Part shown: piece after piece, positions 25,871 to 34,668 of the stretch | How positions within the stretch are numbered: the stretch's first letter is position 1 | How the letters are laid out: each line of letters opens with the position of its first letter | Assembly (NCBI RefSeq): GCF_001424705.1 | Contig: NZ_LMRA01000010.1 | Coordinates: 1-64,000, forward strand | Length of the DNA stretch: 64,000 nt | Direction of reading: 5' to 3' | From: Methylobacterium sp. Leaf465 | GTDB taxonomy: Bacteria > Pseudomonadota > Alphaproteobacteria > Rhizobiales > Beijerinckiaceae | Translations under genes and position numbers: made by a program | Notes under the pieces: model-generated | The model's input: only the letters and a program-made list of their open reading frames with translations | Databases searched by the model: none | What the model was told of the DNA's origin: nothing

Positions 25871-26023
25871 GGGTCCAGGGATTCCTTAACTGGCGCCGTG
25901 CTATCGATGCTCCGCCACCAGCCACACGAGGCCGCCGTGAAACGAATAGCCCGCCCCGCCCTGACGAGACCCATCCCCGGGGCGTGACCGTGCGCGGCAG
26001 CCCCACTCACGGAGGCTGCCCCG

Positions 26024-26587
26024 ATGACCACCTTCTTCACGGCGGATACGCATTTCTTCCACGCTGGCGTCCTGCACATGAGCCGGCGCCCGTTCGACAC
26101 CATCGCCGAGCACGATGAGATGCTCGTGCAGTCCTGGAACGCCGTGGTCGGCCCCAAGGACGAGGTCTGGCACCTCGGCGACTTCGGGATGGGGGGCACG
26201 CCAGAGCGGTACGCTGCCATCTTCAAGCGCATGCGAGGGCGCAAGCACCTCGTCCGGGGAAACCACGACCGTCAGAAGATCCTGACCCTGCCGTGGCACG
26301 AGCAGCACGACCTTGTCAGCCGGCGGATCGAGGGCCAGCGGGTCATCCTCTCGCACTACCCCATGCGTGCGTGGCCGGGCGCATGGCGTGGGTCCATCCA
26401 CCTTTTCGGGCACACGCACGGCATGCTGCCGGACACTTCGCAGTCCTGCGACGTCGGCGTGGATAGGTGGTCGTATGCGCCGGTCACCCTGGGGCAGATC
26501 CTGGAGCGCCTCGCGGCGACCCCGGAGATTCCCGAGGAGCGTCGGCTCGGGCAGGCCGACGACGAGGACGGCGCCGACGCTGAATGA
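26024..26587 (+). CDS. Calcineurin-like metallophosphoesterase, phage type
   Basis: The 187-residue protein has all the metal-binding motifs of the superfamily: TADTHFFH at the start, HLGDFGMGG, RGNHDR, SHYPM and FGHTHG. These small phosphoesterases are common in phage and prophage genomes; the substrate is unknown. The protein is complete, with an acidic tail. A weak GC hairpin without a T run lies just after the stop (26595-26613). Confidence 0.85.
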   Translation: MTTFFTADTHFFHAGVLHMSRRPFDTIAEHDEMLVQSWNAVVGPKDEVWHLGDFGMGGTPERYAAIFKRMRGRKHLVRGNHDRQKILTLPWHEQHDLVSRRIEGQRVILSHYPMRAWPGAWRGSIHLFGHTHGMLPDTSQSCDVGVDRWSYAPVTLGQILERLAATPEIPEERRLGQADDEDGADAE

Positions 26588-26635
26588 AAGAGGGCCCCGG
26601 GGATGACCCGGGGTCGCTTCCCGCAGGATGCAGTC

Positions 26636-27103
26636 CTACCGCTCGACGGCACCAGCATCTCTCGCCCTGGCAGCCCGGCTAGCCGGAGCCATGCTCAACC
26701 ACATGGCAGAGCAGTATTCCTGCACCAACTCGTTCGTCGGGTTCTCTACGCCCATGTCGTAGATTCCCTTCATGAAATCAGCGTCGATGTGCCCTTCACG
26801 GAACACGGCGCCAAACAAGAACTGAGTCCCATGTGAGAGGTATCGCTCCATCACTCCCTTCGCCGGGTGCTTCATGATGAGGTACCGGTACCCTACGGGG
26901 CTTGCGGCATCCGGGTACACGCCGCAAACCATGTCGGACTGACGGAAGACTTCGCGCAACGTTTCGGCCTGCTTGTGCGCGTCCATCTTTGAGAGCGCTT
27001 CTTCCAGTCCCCTGGCCCGCTCCACCAACAGTTCGACCCAAACCAGCTCCTGTGGAGCTGGCTCGACCTTGCCGTTGCGGTTGCTTTCCCGGTTGTTGTT
27101 CAT
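26636..27103 (-). CDS. Hypothetical protein, prophage region
   Basis: This 155-residue cytosolic protein starts MNNNRESNRNGKVEP, with GGGAGAG six bases upstream of the ATG at 27103. It has a predicted helical N-terminal part (LVWVELLVERARGLEEALSK) and a C-terminal part rich in aromatic residues (YRYLIMKHPAKGVMERYLS). No family is recognised. It lies 130 bases downstream of the small-gene operon on the same strand. Confidence 0.6.
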   Translation of the reverse strand: MNNNRESNRNGKVEPAPQELVWVELLVERARGLEEALSKMDAHKQAETLREVFRQSDMVCGVYPDAASPVGYRYLIMKHPAKGVMERYLSHGTQFLFGAVFREGHIDADFMKGIYDMGVENPTNELVQEYCSAMWLSMAPASRAARARDAGAVER

Positions 27104-27233
27104 GTGATCTCTCCCGGCCGCCCACCGCGGCCGTGAGGAGACCCTGCCCGCGTCGCGCCCGCGCCCCGAGCCCGAAGGAGGTCCAAGGTTAACAGCCAGG
27201 TTAATTCCCACAGGCGCGTGCGCCGTGGTGGTC

Positions 27234-27416
27234 TCAGCCTTTGCCGAGGGCGGCCTTGATCAAGCCGAGGGCCGCATCGACGGCGGCGCCCCCCTCGGCC
27301 TTGACGATGAGCATCCGGTAGCTGCCCTCTTTGTCGTTGCGCGCCTCCGCCATGACGGAGATCCGGGATTCCTGCGGGCGCGCCGGGACGCGGGTGGGGC
27401 GACGCGGCTTGGTCAT
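27234..27416 (-). CDS. Small protein, unknown function
   Basis: This 60-residue protein has a basic N terminus (MTKPRRPTRVPARPQ) and an alanine-rich helical C terminus. Its ATG overlaps the stop of the upstream gene in ATGA fashion, which supports real translation as the last gene of a four-gene coupled operon. Confidence 0.5.
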   Translation of the reverse strand: MTKPRRPTRVPARPQESRISVMAEARNDKEGSYRMLIVKAEGGAAVDAALGLIKAALGKG

Positions 27417-27661
27417 GGGCGCTCCTTCCCCTCCTTCGGGTCGACCCAGGCCATCGACGCCTCAATGGACGCGATGGCGCATCGCACGGCGATGAGAACG
27501 CTCGCCTCCGCGCTGGCGACGTGTATCTGCAGGCGCTCGTCCGCCCAGCGGCCCGTCCCGGCGCGGGCCTTCGCGGCGGCTAGGACGGCGGCGTAGCGGG
27601 CGCGGGTCTCGCGGGCATCGAGCGCGGCGTGGCCGTCGATGAATCGAGAGCGTTCGCTCAT
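27413..27661 (-). CDS. Small helical protein, unknown function
   Basis: The 82-residue protein starts MSERSRFIDGHAALDARETR. I used the ATG at 27661, which forms an ATGA overlap with the stop of the upstream gene. The sequence is mostly amphipathic helix. It is part of the coupled minus-strand operon 28643 to 27234. Confidence 0.5.
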   Translation of the reverse strand: MSERSRFIDGHAALDARETRARYAAVLAAAKARAGTGRWADERLQIHVASAEASVLIAVRCAIASIEASMAWVDPKEGKERP

Positions 27662-28368
27662 GCCGCTGTCCTCCATGCGCGAGTGTCGGACAGCCCGGCG
27701 GCCCGGCGGTACTCGTCGATGGCGGGGCTCTCCGGGATGGCGTCGTGCGGCTGCGACCTCCGCCGTTCGAGGCTGGCGTAACCGTCGGCGCGCGAGACGA
27801 GCCAGCGCCTGTGCTCGTGCCCGGGGGCCTCAACCGGGGAGAAACCCAAAGCACCCAGCACGGCGCGCTCGACCTCAGCGGCAACCTTCGCGTCCAGCTT
27901 CCAGCACGACCACCAAGCCCGGTGGGCGGCTGCCTGCAGGGCTGCGGCGCGCGACGTCCAAAGGAAGTGGCCATTCTCGTCGACGTCGGCGTGCAGCCCC
28001 CCGCCACAGGCCTCTCCGGTGTGACCGGTACCGGCCCGAGGATTTGCGCCTGGCCCAATCGAGCGCCGGAACATCAGCATGTGCCCGGCGGTCCAACCGA
28101 GCCGCGTGCCGGTGATGCTCAAGTCCAGCCGGTTCTTCCGCGGCAGGTGGATCTCGATGCGCTCCGGGACGGCGCCCACTGCAACGTAGTTCTCCCAGCG
28201 CTGGCCGAACGGGATGGCGCCGATGGCCTCGGCCTCCTCGGCGCTGCCTGGCACGTGCAGCGGATAGGCCGGGAGCGCCCCCGTCTTGAAGATCTCGCGC
28301 GCCATGGCGAGCGCCGGCATCGAGAAGTCAAACCCGAGTTGGCGGTGGTCCACGCGCCGGGCCATCAC
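27658..28368 (-). CDS. Hypothetical phage-type protein
   Basis: The 236-residue protein has no recognised domain. Visible segments include RIEIHLPRKNRLDLSITGTR, GWTAGHMLMFRRSIGPG and WWSCWKLDAKVAAEVE. It is coupled by ATGA overlaps to the genes on both sides, so it is co-translated with the small HTH-like gene upstream. Confidence 0.55.
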   Translation of the reverse strand: MMARRVDHRQLGFDFSMPALAMAREIFKTGALPAYPLHVPGSAEEAEAIGAIPFGQRWENYVAVGAVPERIEIHLPRKNRLDLSITGTRLGWTAGHMLMFRRSIGPGANPRAGTGHTGEACGGGLHADVDENGHFLWTSRAAALQAAAHRAWWSCWKLDAKVAAEVERAVLGALGFSPVEAPGHEHRRWLVSRADGYASLERRRSQPHDAIPESPAIDEYRRAAGLSDTRAWRTAA

Positions 28369-28643
28369 AGGACTTCCGCCACCGCGAGGGTGATGCCGTC
28401 GGCATCGTAGAGCGCGACCTCACGCGGCTCGCGCGGCACGTAGGTCGGCTCCGCACGCTGCAGGCCGAGGGGACGCAGGACGGTGTCGCCGGGCTCGCGC
28501 CGCCCCCGCAAGACGTCGTGCACGTAGGCCACCGACACCCCGTTCTGGCGCCCCCAGGCGGCCTGTCCGCCGGCTCCTGCGCAGGCGGCTCGCAGCCGGT
28601 CGATGACTGCCTCCCGCCTCAGACGCACCGTTGCCCTAGCCAT
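28365..28643 (-). CDS. Small HTH-type DNA-binding protein
   Basis: The 92-residue protein contains a likely helix-turn-helix: VIDRLRAACAGAGGQAAWGR followed by NGVSVAYVHDVLRGRREPG, resembling Cro/C1-type phage repressors. It is the first gene of the coupled operon and is divergent from the gene at 28882 across a region carrying two copies of a 13-bp repeat, which are candidate operators for it. Confidence 0.55.
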   Translation of the reverse strand: MARATVRLRREAVIDRLRAACAGAGGQAAWGRQNGVSVAYVHDVLRGRREPGDTVLRPLGLQRAEPTYVPREPREVALYDADGITLAVAEVL

Positions 28644-28687
28644 TGCCTCGATCTCCCGCTGCTGAACGCCAGTAACGGTACCGCAGT

Positions 28688-28855
28688 TCCGCGGATTCGC
28701 AAGTTGATGGAATGCTTAGAAATTCGAACGATCGGTAGACAGAGTAGCCTAGCGTTAAATTTTGTAACGTTTGCCTTGCTCGATGCTTCCGCATCGACGA
28801 TTAGATCTTCCAATCCATCGCGAGTGTGCTTGAATCCGTCAATCCGCGGATTCGC
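28688..28855. promoter_or_regulatory. Divergent promoter region with two 13-bp operator-like repeats
   Basis: TCCGCGGATTCGC occurs at 28688-28700 and again at 28843-28855, with a palindromic core TCCGCGGA. The copies flank the AT-richer divergent spacer, one near each gene start. Confidence 0.5.
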
Positions 28856-28881
28856 CGGATTCGGAAGGAGGCATCACCACA

Positions 28882-29463
28882 ATGCGCGTCGGGACGATGA
28901 TCCCCGCCAACCTGTGGCTCTGGACAACGATGCTGACGCCCATGAGCCGGGCCGTCGTCGTTCGGGACCCGATCCATCCATGCCGCCACGAGCGCATCGA
29001 CGGTAAGTTCATGTCCCTCCACGACCTCGACCTCCCCGAGGGGACGGTCTTGATGACGACGGACGCTGGGCTCATCCAGCGCCACGGCACATCATTCGTC
29101 GTCCTCGACGGTCGACTGCAGCACGTCTGGGAGCACGAGGCTCAGGACCTCCTCGACCCGGCCGAGGCTACGACCCGCCTTCACGGGCGCCTGCGCCGGG
29201 ACGCCGGCCTCGATGACGTGTCGCGCCGCTTCCGATTCCCCGATGGACACAGCCTGACCAAGGGCCAGTTCCGGGTGCGTGGCGGCTGGTACGCCGTGGT
29301 GACCGAGGTGACCGCGCGTCAGGCCTGGATGCGCGCCGCAACGACGGACGAGATCCTTGCGGCGGGGGGCGTCCTGCCCGTCGCGCCGGTCGGGGCCGAG
29401 CTGCTCGACGCCATCCGTGCCGAGGCTGCTCAGGAGGCGGCCGAGGCGGCCGCCGCAGCCTGA
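28882..29463 (+). CDS. Hypothetical protein, prophage region
   Basis: This 193-residue protein is preceded by GGAAGGAGG about 10 bases before the ATG. It contains a repeated beta-type stretch (GTVLMTTDAGLIQRHG, TSFVVLDGRLQHVWEHE) and an alanine/glutamate-rich C-terminal helix. No family is recognised. Confidence 0.55.
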   Translation: MRVGTMIPANLWLWTTMLTPMSRAVVVRDPIHPCRHERIDGKFMSLHDLDLPEGTVLMTTDAGLIQRHGTSFVVLDGRLQHVWEHEAQDLLDPAEATTRLHGRLRRDAGLDDVSRRFRFPDGHSLTKGQFRVRGGWYAVVTEVTARQAWMRAATTDEILAAGGVLPVAPVGAELLDAIRAEAAQEAAEAAAAA

Positions 29464-29557
29464 GCACCCATCCCGGCTGGTGCCTTGCCAGCCGGCGTCA
29501 CAGCCTACCCCTCACGGGCCCGCGGAGTGCCGGCCCTCTCTCAGGAAACCCCGTCCC

Positions 29558-30217
29558 ATGCGCCGTGCCCTCGCCACCGCCCTCGCCCTCGCCCTCGTTA
29601 TCGCCGCCATGGCCGCCGCCGCCCAGCGTGTCTGGGACGGGACCAAATGGGTCACCCGCGCCCTCTCGGGCATGCCGACGCCCCCCAGTACCGCCATCGA
29701 GGATGCCTTCGACGACGTCGTCCAGGGCACCCGCCCCGTGACACCGTCCGCCCCCACAGGCGAATCCGTGACACCTTCCGCTCCGGCGCCGGCCCCGCAG
29801 GCCAAGGCCGCCCCGGTGGCCGTGGCGTCGGCCGAGGTCATCGAGCTCGACCCCGTTCTGGTGAAGGGCAAGATCGCTCACGCCTTCGCCTGCGCGCTCG
29901 CCACGCAGGATGAGGAGCCGTCGACCAACGGCCTCCACGAGGGCGAGGCCGCCTGGCTGAACAGCCTGAACCACCTCGAGATGATGCACATCTACCGCGC
30001 TGGCCCGATGCGCGTCGGCGCCCACATGGCCGGCATCCGCCCCATCGAGGGCCTGCCGCTCTGCCCGACCGAGGCTGAGTACCGGCACGCCCTTGGGAGC
30101 GGGGCGCAGATCACACCCCGGGCCCGCGAGGAGATCCGGGAGTGGCAGGAGACCCTGGACCAAGCCTTCGAGGACATGATCTCGGACCCGGCCTACGAGC
30201 TCAAGTGCGGCGTCTGA
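29558..30217 (+). CDS. Membrane-anchored or exported hypothetical protein
   Basis: The 219-residue protein has an N-terminal hydrophobic segment (ATALALALVIAAMAAAAQ), a proline-rich linker with a repeated VTPSAP unit (residues about 65-85), and a soluble C-terminal domain with two cysteines (AFACALAT, LPLCPTE). It follows the previous gene by about 95 bases and ends before a strong terminator. Function unknown. Confidence 0.6.
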   Translation: MRRALATALALALVIAAMAAAAQRVWDGTKWVTRALSGMPTPPSTAIEDAFDDVVQGTRPVTPSAPTGESVTPSAPAPAPQAKAAPVAVASAEVIELDPVLVKGKIAHAFACALATQDEEPSTNGLHEGEAAWLNSLNHLEMMHIYRAGPMRVGAHMAGIRPIEGLPLCPTEAEYRHALGSGAQITPRAREEIREWQETLDQAFEDMISDPAYELKCGV

Positions 30218-30240
30218 AGCCCGCAACCCGAACAGCGAAA

Positions 30241-30277
30241 GGCCCGCCCCGGTCACCCAGGGCGGGCCTTTCTTTTT
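30241..30277 (+). terminator. Rho-independent terminator
   Basis: A perfect 9-bp stem GGCCCGCCC / GGGCGGGCC with a 10-base loop is followed by TTTCTTTTT, closing the 28882-30217 transcript. Confidence 0.88.
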
Positions 30278-30366
30278 GTGGACACCCGCATTTTTGGGGT
30301 TGTCCTTTGCCCTTTGCACACTCGTGCGCATCTCTGCGCATCACGTCATGCCGCGGTGTGCTGACG

Positions 30367-30720
30367 TCAGGCCGACCGTGCGGCGCGCAGGACGAGGCCC
30401 TCGGCCTTGAGGGCGCGCTGGCGCATGCGTGCGGTCTCGCCCCGGGCCGCGGCGGTCTCAGCCTGCGAGGCGGCGAGCGCACGCTGCAGCCGGGCGACCT
30501 CGGCGCGCAACGTGGCGGCCTCGTCGACGGAGGCCTGCAGGTGCTGGCGCTGGCGGACGACGGCGCGGCGTGCGCGCTCGGCAGCCGATAGATCGCGGTC
30601 GGCCTGCTCGGCATCGACGACGTACTGACGGGCCCGGGCGTCTGCGGCGAATCCAGCGGCCACGCCAGCTAGGGAAAGGCCGCCCCGGTCGAATGTGGTG
30701 GCGATGCTGTGTGCCGACAT
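30367..30720 (-). CDS. Coiled-coil protein, unknown function
   Basis: The 117-residue protein is predicted as one long coiled coil from about residue 30 (AADARARQYVVDAEQADRDL through RQRALKAEGL), rich in Ala, Arg, Glu and Gln. GGAGG lies 5 bases before the ATG. It resembles small phage coiled-coil proteins in composition only. Confidence 0.5.
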   Translation of the reverse strand: MSAHSIATTFDRGGLSLAGVAAGFAADARARQYVVDAEQADRDLSAAERARRAVVRQRQHLQASVDEAATLRAEVARLQRALAASQAETAAARGETARMRQRALKAEGLVLRAARSA

Positions 30721-30945
30721 GGGGGCCTCCGGGTTCGTCGATGGCCCGACGATCTCAGCTCACGGACTCGTCGTGAAGGGGGAGTCAACCGTTATCCCTG
30801 GCCCGGACGCGGCCTCGTTGTGGAAAGCCGCCAGATGGTAAGCGTCCCGTTACTTCAGCGATCCGTAACGCTTTGTGGGAGGTACGCTGTCACCGCCCAG
30901 CGGCATGTGTGGTCCGGTGCAGCGGGGCCGGGCAGGCTGACGGCC

Positions 30946-31399
30946 ATGGGGATCTTGGTCACGTTCGACAGCACTGTCTACGCTAAGCGGCTGCGCCAGT
31001 TCATGCAGGACTCGGCCGCACCAGCGATGCAGGAGGCCGTCCTGTTCATGGCGGCATCGGCCCGCCTGAGCCTGCGCGAGACCACGCCGGCCTACCTTCA
31101 GAACCCGGTGCCGTGTACGCTCTCCGTATACGCCTACACGCCCGGCCGGCACCGCGGCCACCGCTGTCTACGTCCAGCGGCAGCAAGCCCAATACCTCCG
31201 GTTCGCGATCTTTGATGGCGGTTGCGTAGCCGAGCACTACGACATCAAGGCCGGCGGCCTCTTCCTTCCCAGGTGTGACGCCGTCCTCGGCGCGAATGGA
31301 AACCTGCCGGGGGACACCTTCGCGGCAGCCATCTCGCAAATTGCCCGCAAAGTGAACCTGCGCCTGGGTCGGGAGGTCCGCATCAAGGAACTCGATTAA
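30946..31399 (+). pseudogene. Frameshifted phage structural (minor tail-like) protein
   Basis: The first frame runs MGILVTFDSTVYAKRLRQFM to about LQNPVPCTLSVYAYTP. Near 31135-31160 the similarity moves to another frame, which reads GTAATAVYVQRQQAQYLRFA and continues to KELD before a stop at 31397. The pattern of an N-terminal helix pair, TPAYLQNPVPxTL, then a VYVQRQQAxYL strand and a LGANGNLP loop matches a phage protein class I know from prophages. One net base is gained or two lost. No intact copy is visible. Confidence 0.55.
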
Positions 31400-31829
31400 A
31401 CCGAGCTGTAGGGCCGAGTCGGGTGGATTTCTGCCGTTCCGCTTGTGGAGGGCGTATGCAAGGAAGCGGACATAGCCGCGGAGACCGATTCCGACCCTCT
31501 GAAAAGCCGGCAACGTCCGCTTGGAGACTGGTCGGCAAGGCAGAAGCATTTAATTAGCACAGACCAACCCCCGCAAAATAGTTATTAAGTTATTGTGCAT
31601 ACTTATTTATTCGATCTATTTTTCACCATAAACGAAAGTTATATTATATTTAGTATGATTTTAATATCTACAAACAGCCGATCTTGGAACTATGTTACTT
31701 ATCGTATTAGCCGAGCGGATTAAAATATGCTGATGTTCGTGCAGAATCATCCTTGGACTTACGGTCGCAGATTGGGAACATCGTCCGAAGCGGTGCGTCT
31801 CCCAGCGTTGGCGTGTTGGGATCAACGTT
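31400..31829. other. Gene-free stretch: dispersed repeat copy followed by AT-rich spacer
   Basis: Positions 31418-31520 hold a copy of a dispersed repeat (GTCGGGTGGATTTCTGCCG ... AAGCGGACATAGCCG ... AACGTCCGCTT). From about 31550 to 31740 the sequence is strongly AT-rich compared with everything around it, suggesting a junction between different inserted blocks. No gene is seen. Confidence 0.5.
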
Positions 31830-32720
31830 TTGCTGCCTATATCATCAATTATCTTGGACTTGTCTCGGTGCCATCTCGGTGAGGGGCCGAGCTACGAGCC
31901 GGAGACCGATACCATATGGTGGGTCGACATCCTCGAACGGCGGCTGTTCGAGCGATCGCTGGCCGCGGAGGCTCAGCCTGCCCAAGTTCACGCACTTCCC
32001 CTCATGGTGAGTGACGTCGCGGCGATCGATGCCGACCGTCAACTGCTCTCAGCCGAGAACGGTCTCTACGTCCGAACCGTCGCGAACGGACGGCTGACCC
32101 TATACGCCCCCCTGGAGGCGGACGATCCCGGCACGCGGTCCAACGACGGACGCGTACATCCGAGCGGTGCTCTCTGGATCGGAACCATGGGGTTGGAAGC
32201 TGAGTCCGGGCGCGGTGCGATCTATCATGTGGCGGGGACACACATCACCCAGCTCTACGGCGGGTTGACCACGCCGAACGGGATTGCCTTCTCTCCGGAC
32301 GGGTCGACCGGCTACTTCGTCGATACTGAGGAGGGCTTGCTGAGGCGCGTCGCCCTGAACTCCGCCACGGGCCTGCCCGTGGCCGAGCCCGAGACGCACT
32401 ATGACCACAGGGGCGGGAAAGGCGGCATTGACGGTGCCGCCGTGGACGCCGAAGGGCTGATCTGGACCGCTCGCTTCGGCGCGGGCTGCCTCGACGCCTA
32501 CAGCCCCGCGGGCGAGCGCGTCCGCACCGTCCCGGTCCCAGCCCAGCAGCCGACCTGTCCAACCTTCGTCGGGCGCGACCTTGACCGGCTGCTTGTGACG
32601 ACGGCCTACGAGGGCATGGACGACGATGCGAAGGCCCGCGATCCGGAACACGGGCGTACGCTCCTCGTCAATGTCGGCGTTCGCGGCCTGATCGAGCCGG
32701 CTTTCCGTCTCGCCGGCTGA
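31830..32720 (+). CDS. SMP-30 / gluconolactonase / LRE-family lactonase
   Basis: The 296-residue beta-propeller enzyme has the family landmarks: LGEGPSYEPETDTIWWVDIL with the metal-binding Glu, the RSNDGRVHPSGALWIGTMG blade, TTPNGIAFSPDGSTGYFVDT and GGIDGAAVDAEGLIWTARFG. It probably hydrolyses a sugar lactone in the cytosol. The start is uncertain: a TTG at 31830 is used and the upstream sequence gives no better in-frame codon. It heads a co-directional group with the GH15 and LLM genes, which suggests carbohydrate or osmolyte metabolism cargo. Confidence 0.82.
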   Translation: MLPISSIILDLSRCHLGEGPSYEPETDTIWWVDILERRLFERSLAAEAQPAQVHALPLMVSDVAAIDADRQLLSAENGLYVRTVANGRLTLYAPLEADDPGTRSNDGRVHPSGALWIGTMGLEAESGRGAIYHVAGTHITQLYGGLTTPNGIAFSPDGSTGYFVDTEEGLLRRVALNSATGLPVAEPETHYDHRGGKGGIDGAAVDAEGLIWTARFGAGCLDAYSPAGERVRTVPVPAQQPTCPTFVGRDLDRLLVTTAYEGMDDDAKARDPEHGRTLLVNVGVRGLIEPAFRLAG

Positions 32721-32797
32721 CTGCTCCGACCTCCCTCTCGTTCTCGTTCAGCCAGCACCGTTGGGTGGCCGCAGCGCGGCACCCGCGAGGAGTCCTT

Positions 32798-34627
32798 ATG
32801 TCGACCACCGATGAGCGCGACTACCAGCCGATCGAAGCTTATGCCCTGCTGGGCAATTGCGAGGGCTGCGCCCTCGTGGCCCGTGACGGCTCGTTGGACT
32901 GGGCCTGCCTCGAGCGCTTCGACGCCGATCCCAGCTTTTCGCGCCTCCTCGACCGGCGGCGTGGCGGCTACTTTGTCATCCGCCCGGAGGGCACCTACGA
33001 GACGACGCGGCAGTATCTCAGCCGTACCAACATCCTGCAGACCACGTTCACCACCGCCGACGGCTTCGTTCACCTCTACGACTTCATGGTCGGCCCCGAA
33101 GGCGACGAGGATCGGCCGCGCCTCGTGCGCCTCGTCTCCGGCTTGTCCGGGCATGTTCCGATGGTCGCCCTGTACCGCCCCCTGGCCGGGTTCGCCGAAA
33201 GCTTTGCGCCGCTGCGGGTCGATGCGGGGCGCATCACCGCCGAGGGCTGCCCCGGGCTCGTCTCCGATGCCGACTTCGCGCTGGAGGAGGAGGTCGCTGC
33301 GGCTCGCTTCACGCTGGGGCGTGGCGAAAGCCGCGCCTTCGCCCTCTATCTCGCTGAACTTCCGGAGGCGCCGCCGGATGCGTTTGCGCTTATGGAGGAG
33401 GTACGTCTGGCCTGGGTGCTGTGGACACAGGACTCGGCCTATGTCGGGCCGCTTGCCGACGAGTTGATGCGCTCGGCCCTCGTACTGAAGATGCTGACCT
33501 ACGAGCCCACTGGGGCGATCGTCGCGGCGGCCACGACGTCGCTGCCCGAGGAGGTTGGCGGCATCCGTAACTGGGACTACCGATTCTGCTGGATTCGCGA
33601 CGCCTGCCTGTCGTTCTATGTGCTCAAGAAGTTCGGCATGTCCCGCGAGGCCGAAGGCTTTTTCGCGTTTGTCGGCGCCCTGTGCGAACGTGAGAAGGGA
33701 CAACTGAAGCCGCTCTACAGCATCTCGGGCGAGGCCGATCTCGAGGAAACCGAGATCGCCCATTTCGAGGGTTGGCGCAGCTCGGGCCCGGTGCATCGCG
33801 GCAACGGGGCCGCCGATCAGCACCAGGCAGATGCCTACGGCCAAGTGCTCGACCTGTTCTACCTCTACGAGCGCCTCGGCGGCGCCCTATCGGAGGAGCT
33901 CAAGCGACACGGAGCACGGCTTGCTGACATCTCAGCCGCACATTGGTCCGAGCCGGACGCCGGCCTATGGGAGCCACGGAAGCCCGAGCGGCGCTACCTT
34001 CACGCTGCCATGATGAACTGGGTCGCGCTCGACCGCGCTATCCGACTGTTCGGCCCCCGGGAGGACTGGTGTACCGAGCGCGACCACATCGTGGCCTTCG
34101 TCAACGGCGAGGGCGTACACGCGGACGGCTACTACCCGCAGTATCTAGGCAGCGACGACGTCGACGCCGCTCTACTGATCGCACCGATGGTCGGCTTTCC
34201 CGTAGACGAGGCGGTTTTTGCACGGACCGTCGACGTCATCGACGAGCGGCTGGGGTACGGACACCTCGTCTACCGGTACAAAAACGATGACGGCCTGCCC
34301 GGCCACGAGGGTACCTTCTTGCTTTGCGCCTTCTGGATGGTGGACGCACTGCTGTGGCTCGGGCGGGAGGCGGACGCCCGGACGCGCTTCGCCGCCCTGC
34401 GGGTGTTGCAGAACGATGTGGGGCTCATTGCCGAGCAGACCGCCGAGGACGGCGCATTCCTTGGCAACTTCCCGCAGGCCTTCAGCCATCTCGGTCTCAT
34501 CCACTCGGCCCTGATGCTCGACCTGTACGAGCACGGCGGGCGAGCCGCCGTACAGGGCACCTACGCCGATCGGACGTTGCGCGAGACAGAGACCCGTCGT
34601 GCCCCCGACATCAAAAACGCTGCCTGA
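32798..34627 (+). CDS. Glycoside hydrolase family 15 protein (glucoamylase/trehalase-like)
   Basis: The 609-residue protein has the N-terminal super-sandwich domain beginning IEAYALLGNCEGCALVARDG and the (alpha/alpha)6 barrel. GIRNWDYRFCWIRDACLSFY and HEGTFLLCAFWMVDALL are the usual GH15 motifs of the bacterial trehalase/glucoamylase-like group, including the catalytic Glu in HEGTF. It hydrolyses alpha-glucosidic bonds; trehalose is the common substrate of this subgroup. GAGGAG lies 6 bases before the ATG at 32798. It is 77 bases from the lactonase gene. Confidence 0.88.
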   Translation: MSTTDERDYQPIEAYALLGNCEGCALVARDGSLDWACLERFDADPSFSRLLDRRRGGYFVIRPEGTYETTRQYLSRTNILQTTFTTADGFVHLYDFMVGPEGDEDRPRLVRLVSGLSGHVPMVALYRPLAGFAESFAPLRVDAGRITAEGCPGLVSDADFALEEEVAAARFTLGRGESRAFALYLAELPEAPPDAFALMEEVRLAWVLWTQDSAYVGPLADELMRSALVLKMLTYEPTGAIVAAATTSLPEEVGGIRNWDYRFCWIRDACLSFYVLKKFGMSREAEGFFAFVGALCEREKGQLKPLYSISGEADLEETEIAHFEGWRSSGPVHRGNGAADQHQADAYGQVLDLFYLYERLGGALSEELKRHGARLADISAAHWSEPDAGLWEPRKPERRYLHAAMMNWVALDRAIRLFGPREDWCTERDHIVAFVNGEGVHADGYYPQYLGSDDVDAALLIAPMVGFPVDEAVFARTVDVIDERLGYGHLVYRYKNDDGLPGHEGTFLLCAFWMVDALLWLGREADARTRFAALRVLQNDVGLIAEQTAEDGAFLGNFPQAFSHLGLIHSALMLDLYEHGGRAAVQGTYADRTLRETETRRAPDIKNAA

Positions 34628-34668
34628 CCGGCTGCAAACCGCATAACCCCAGCAGGAAACGTTCGACC

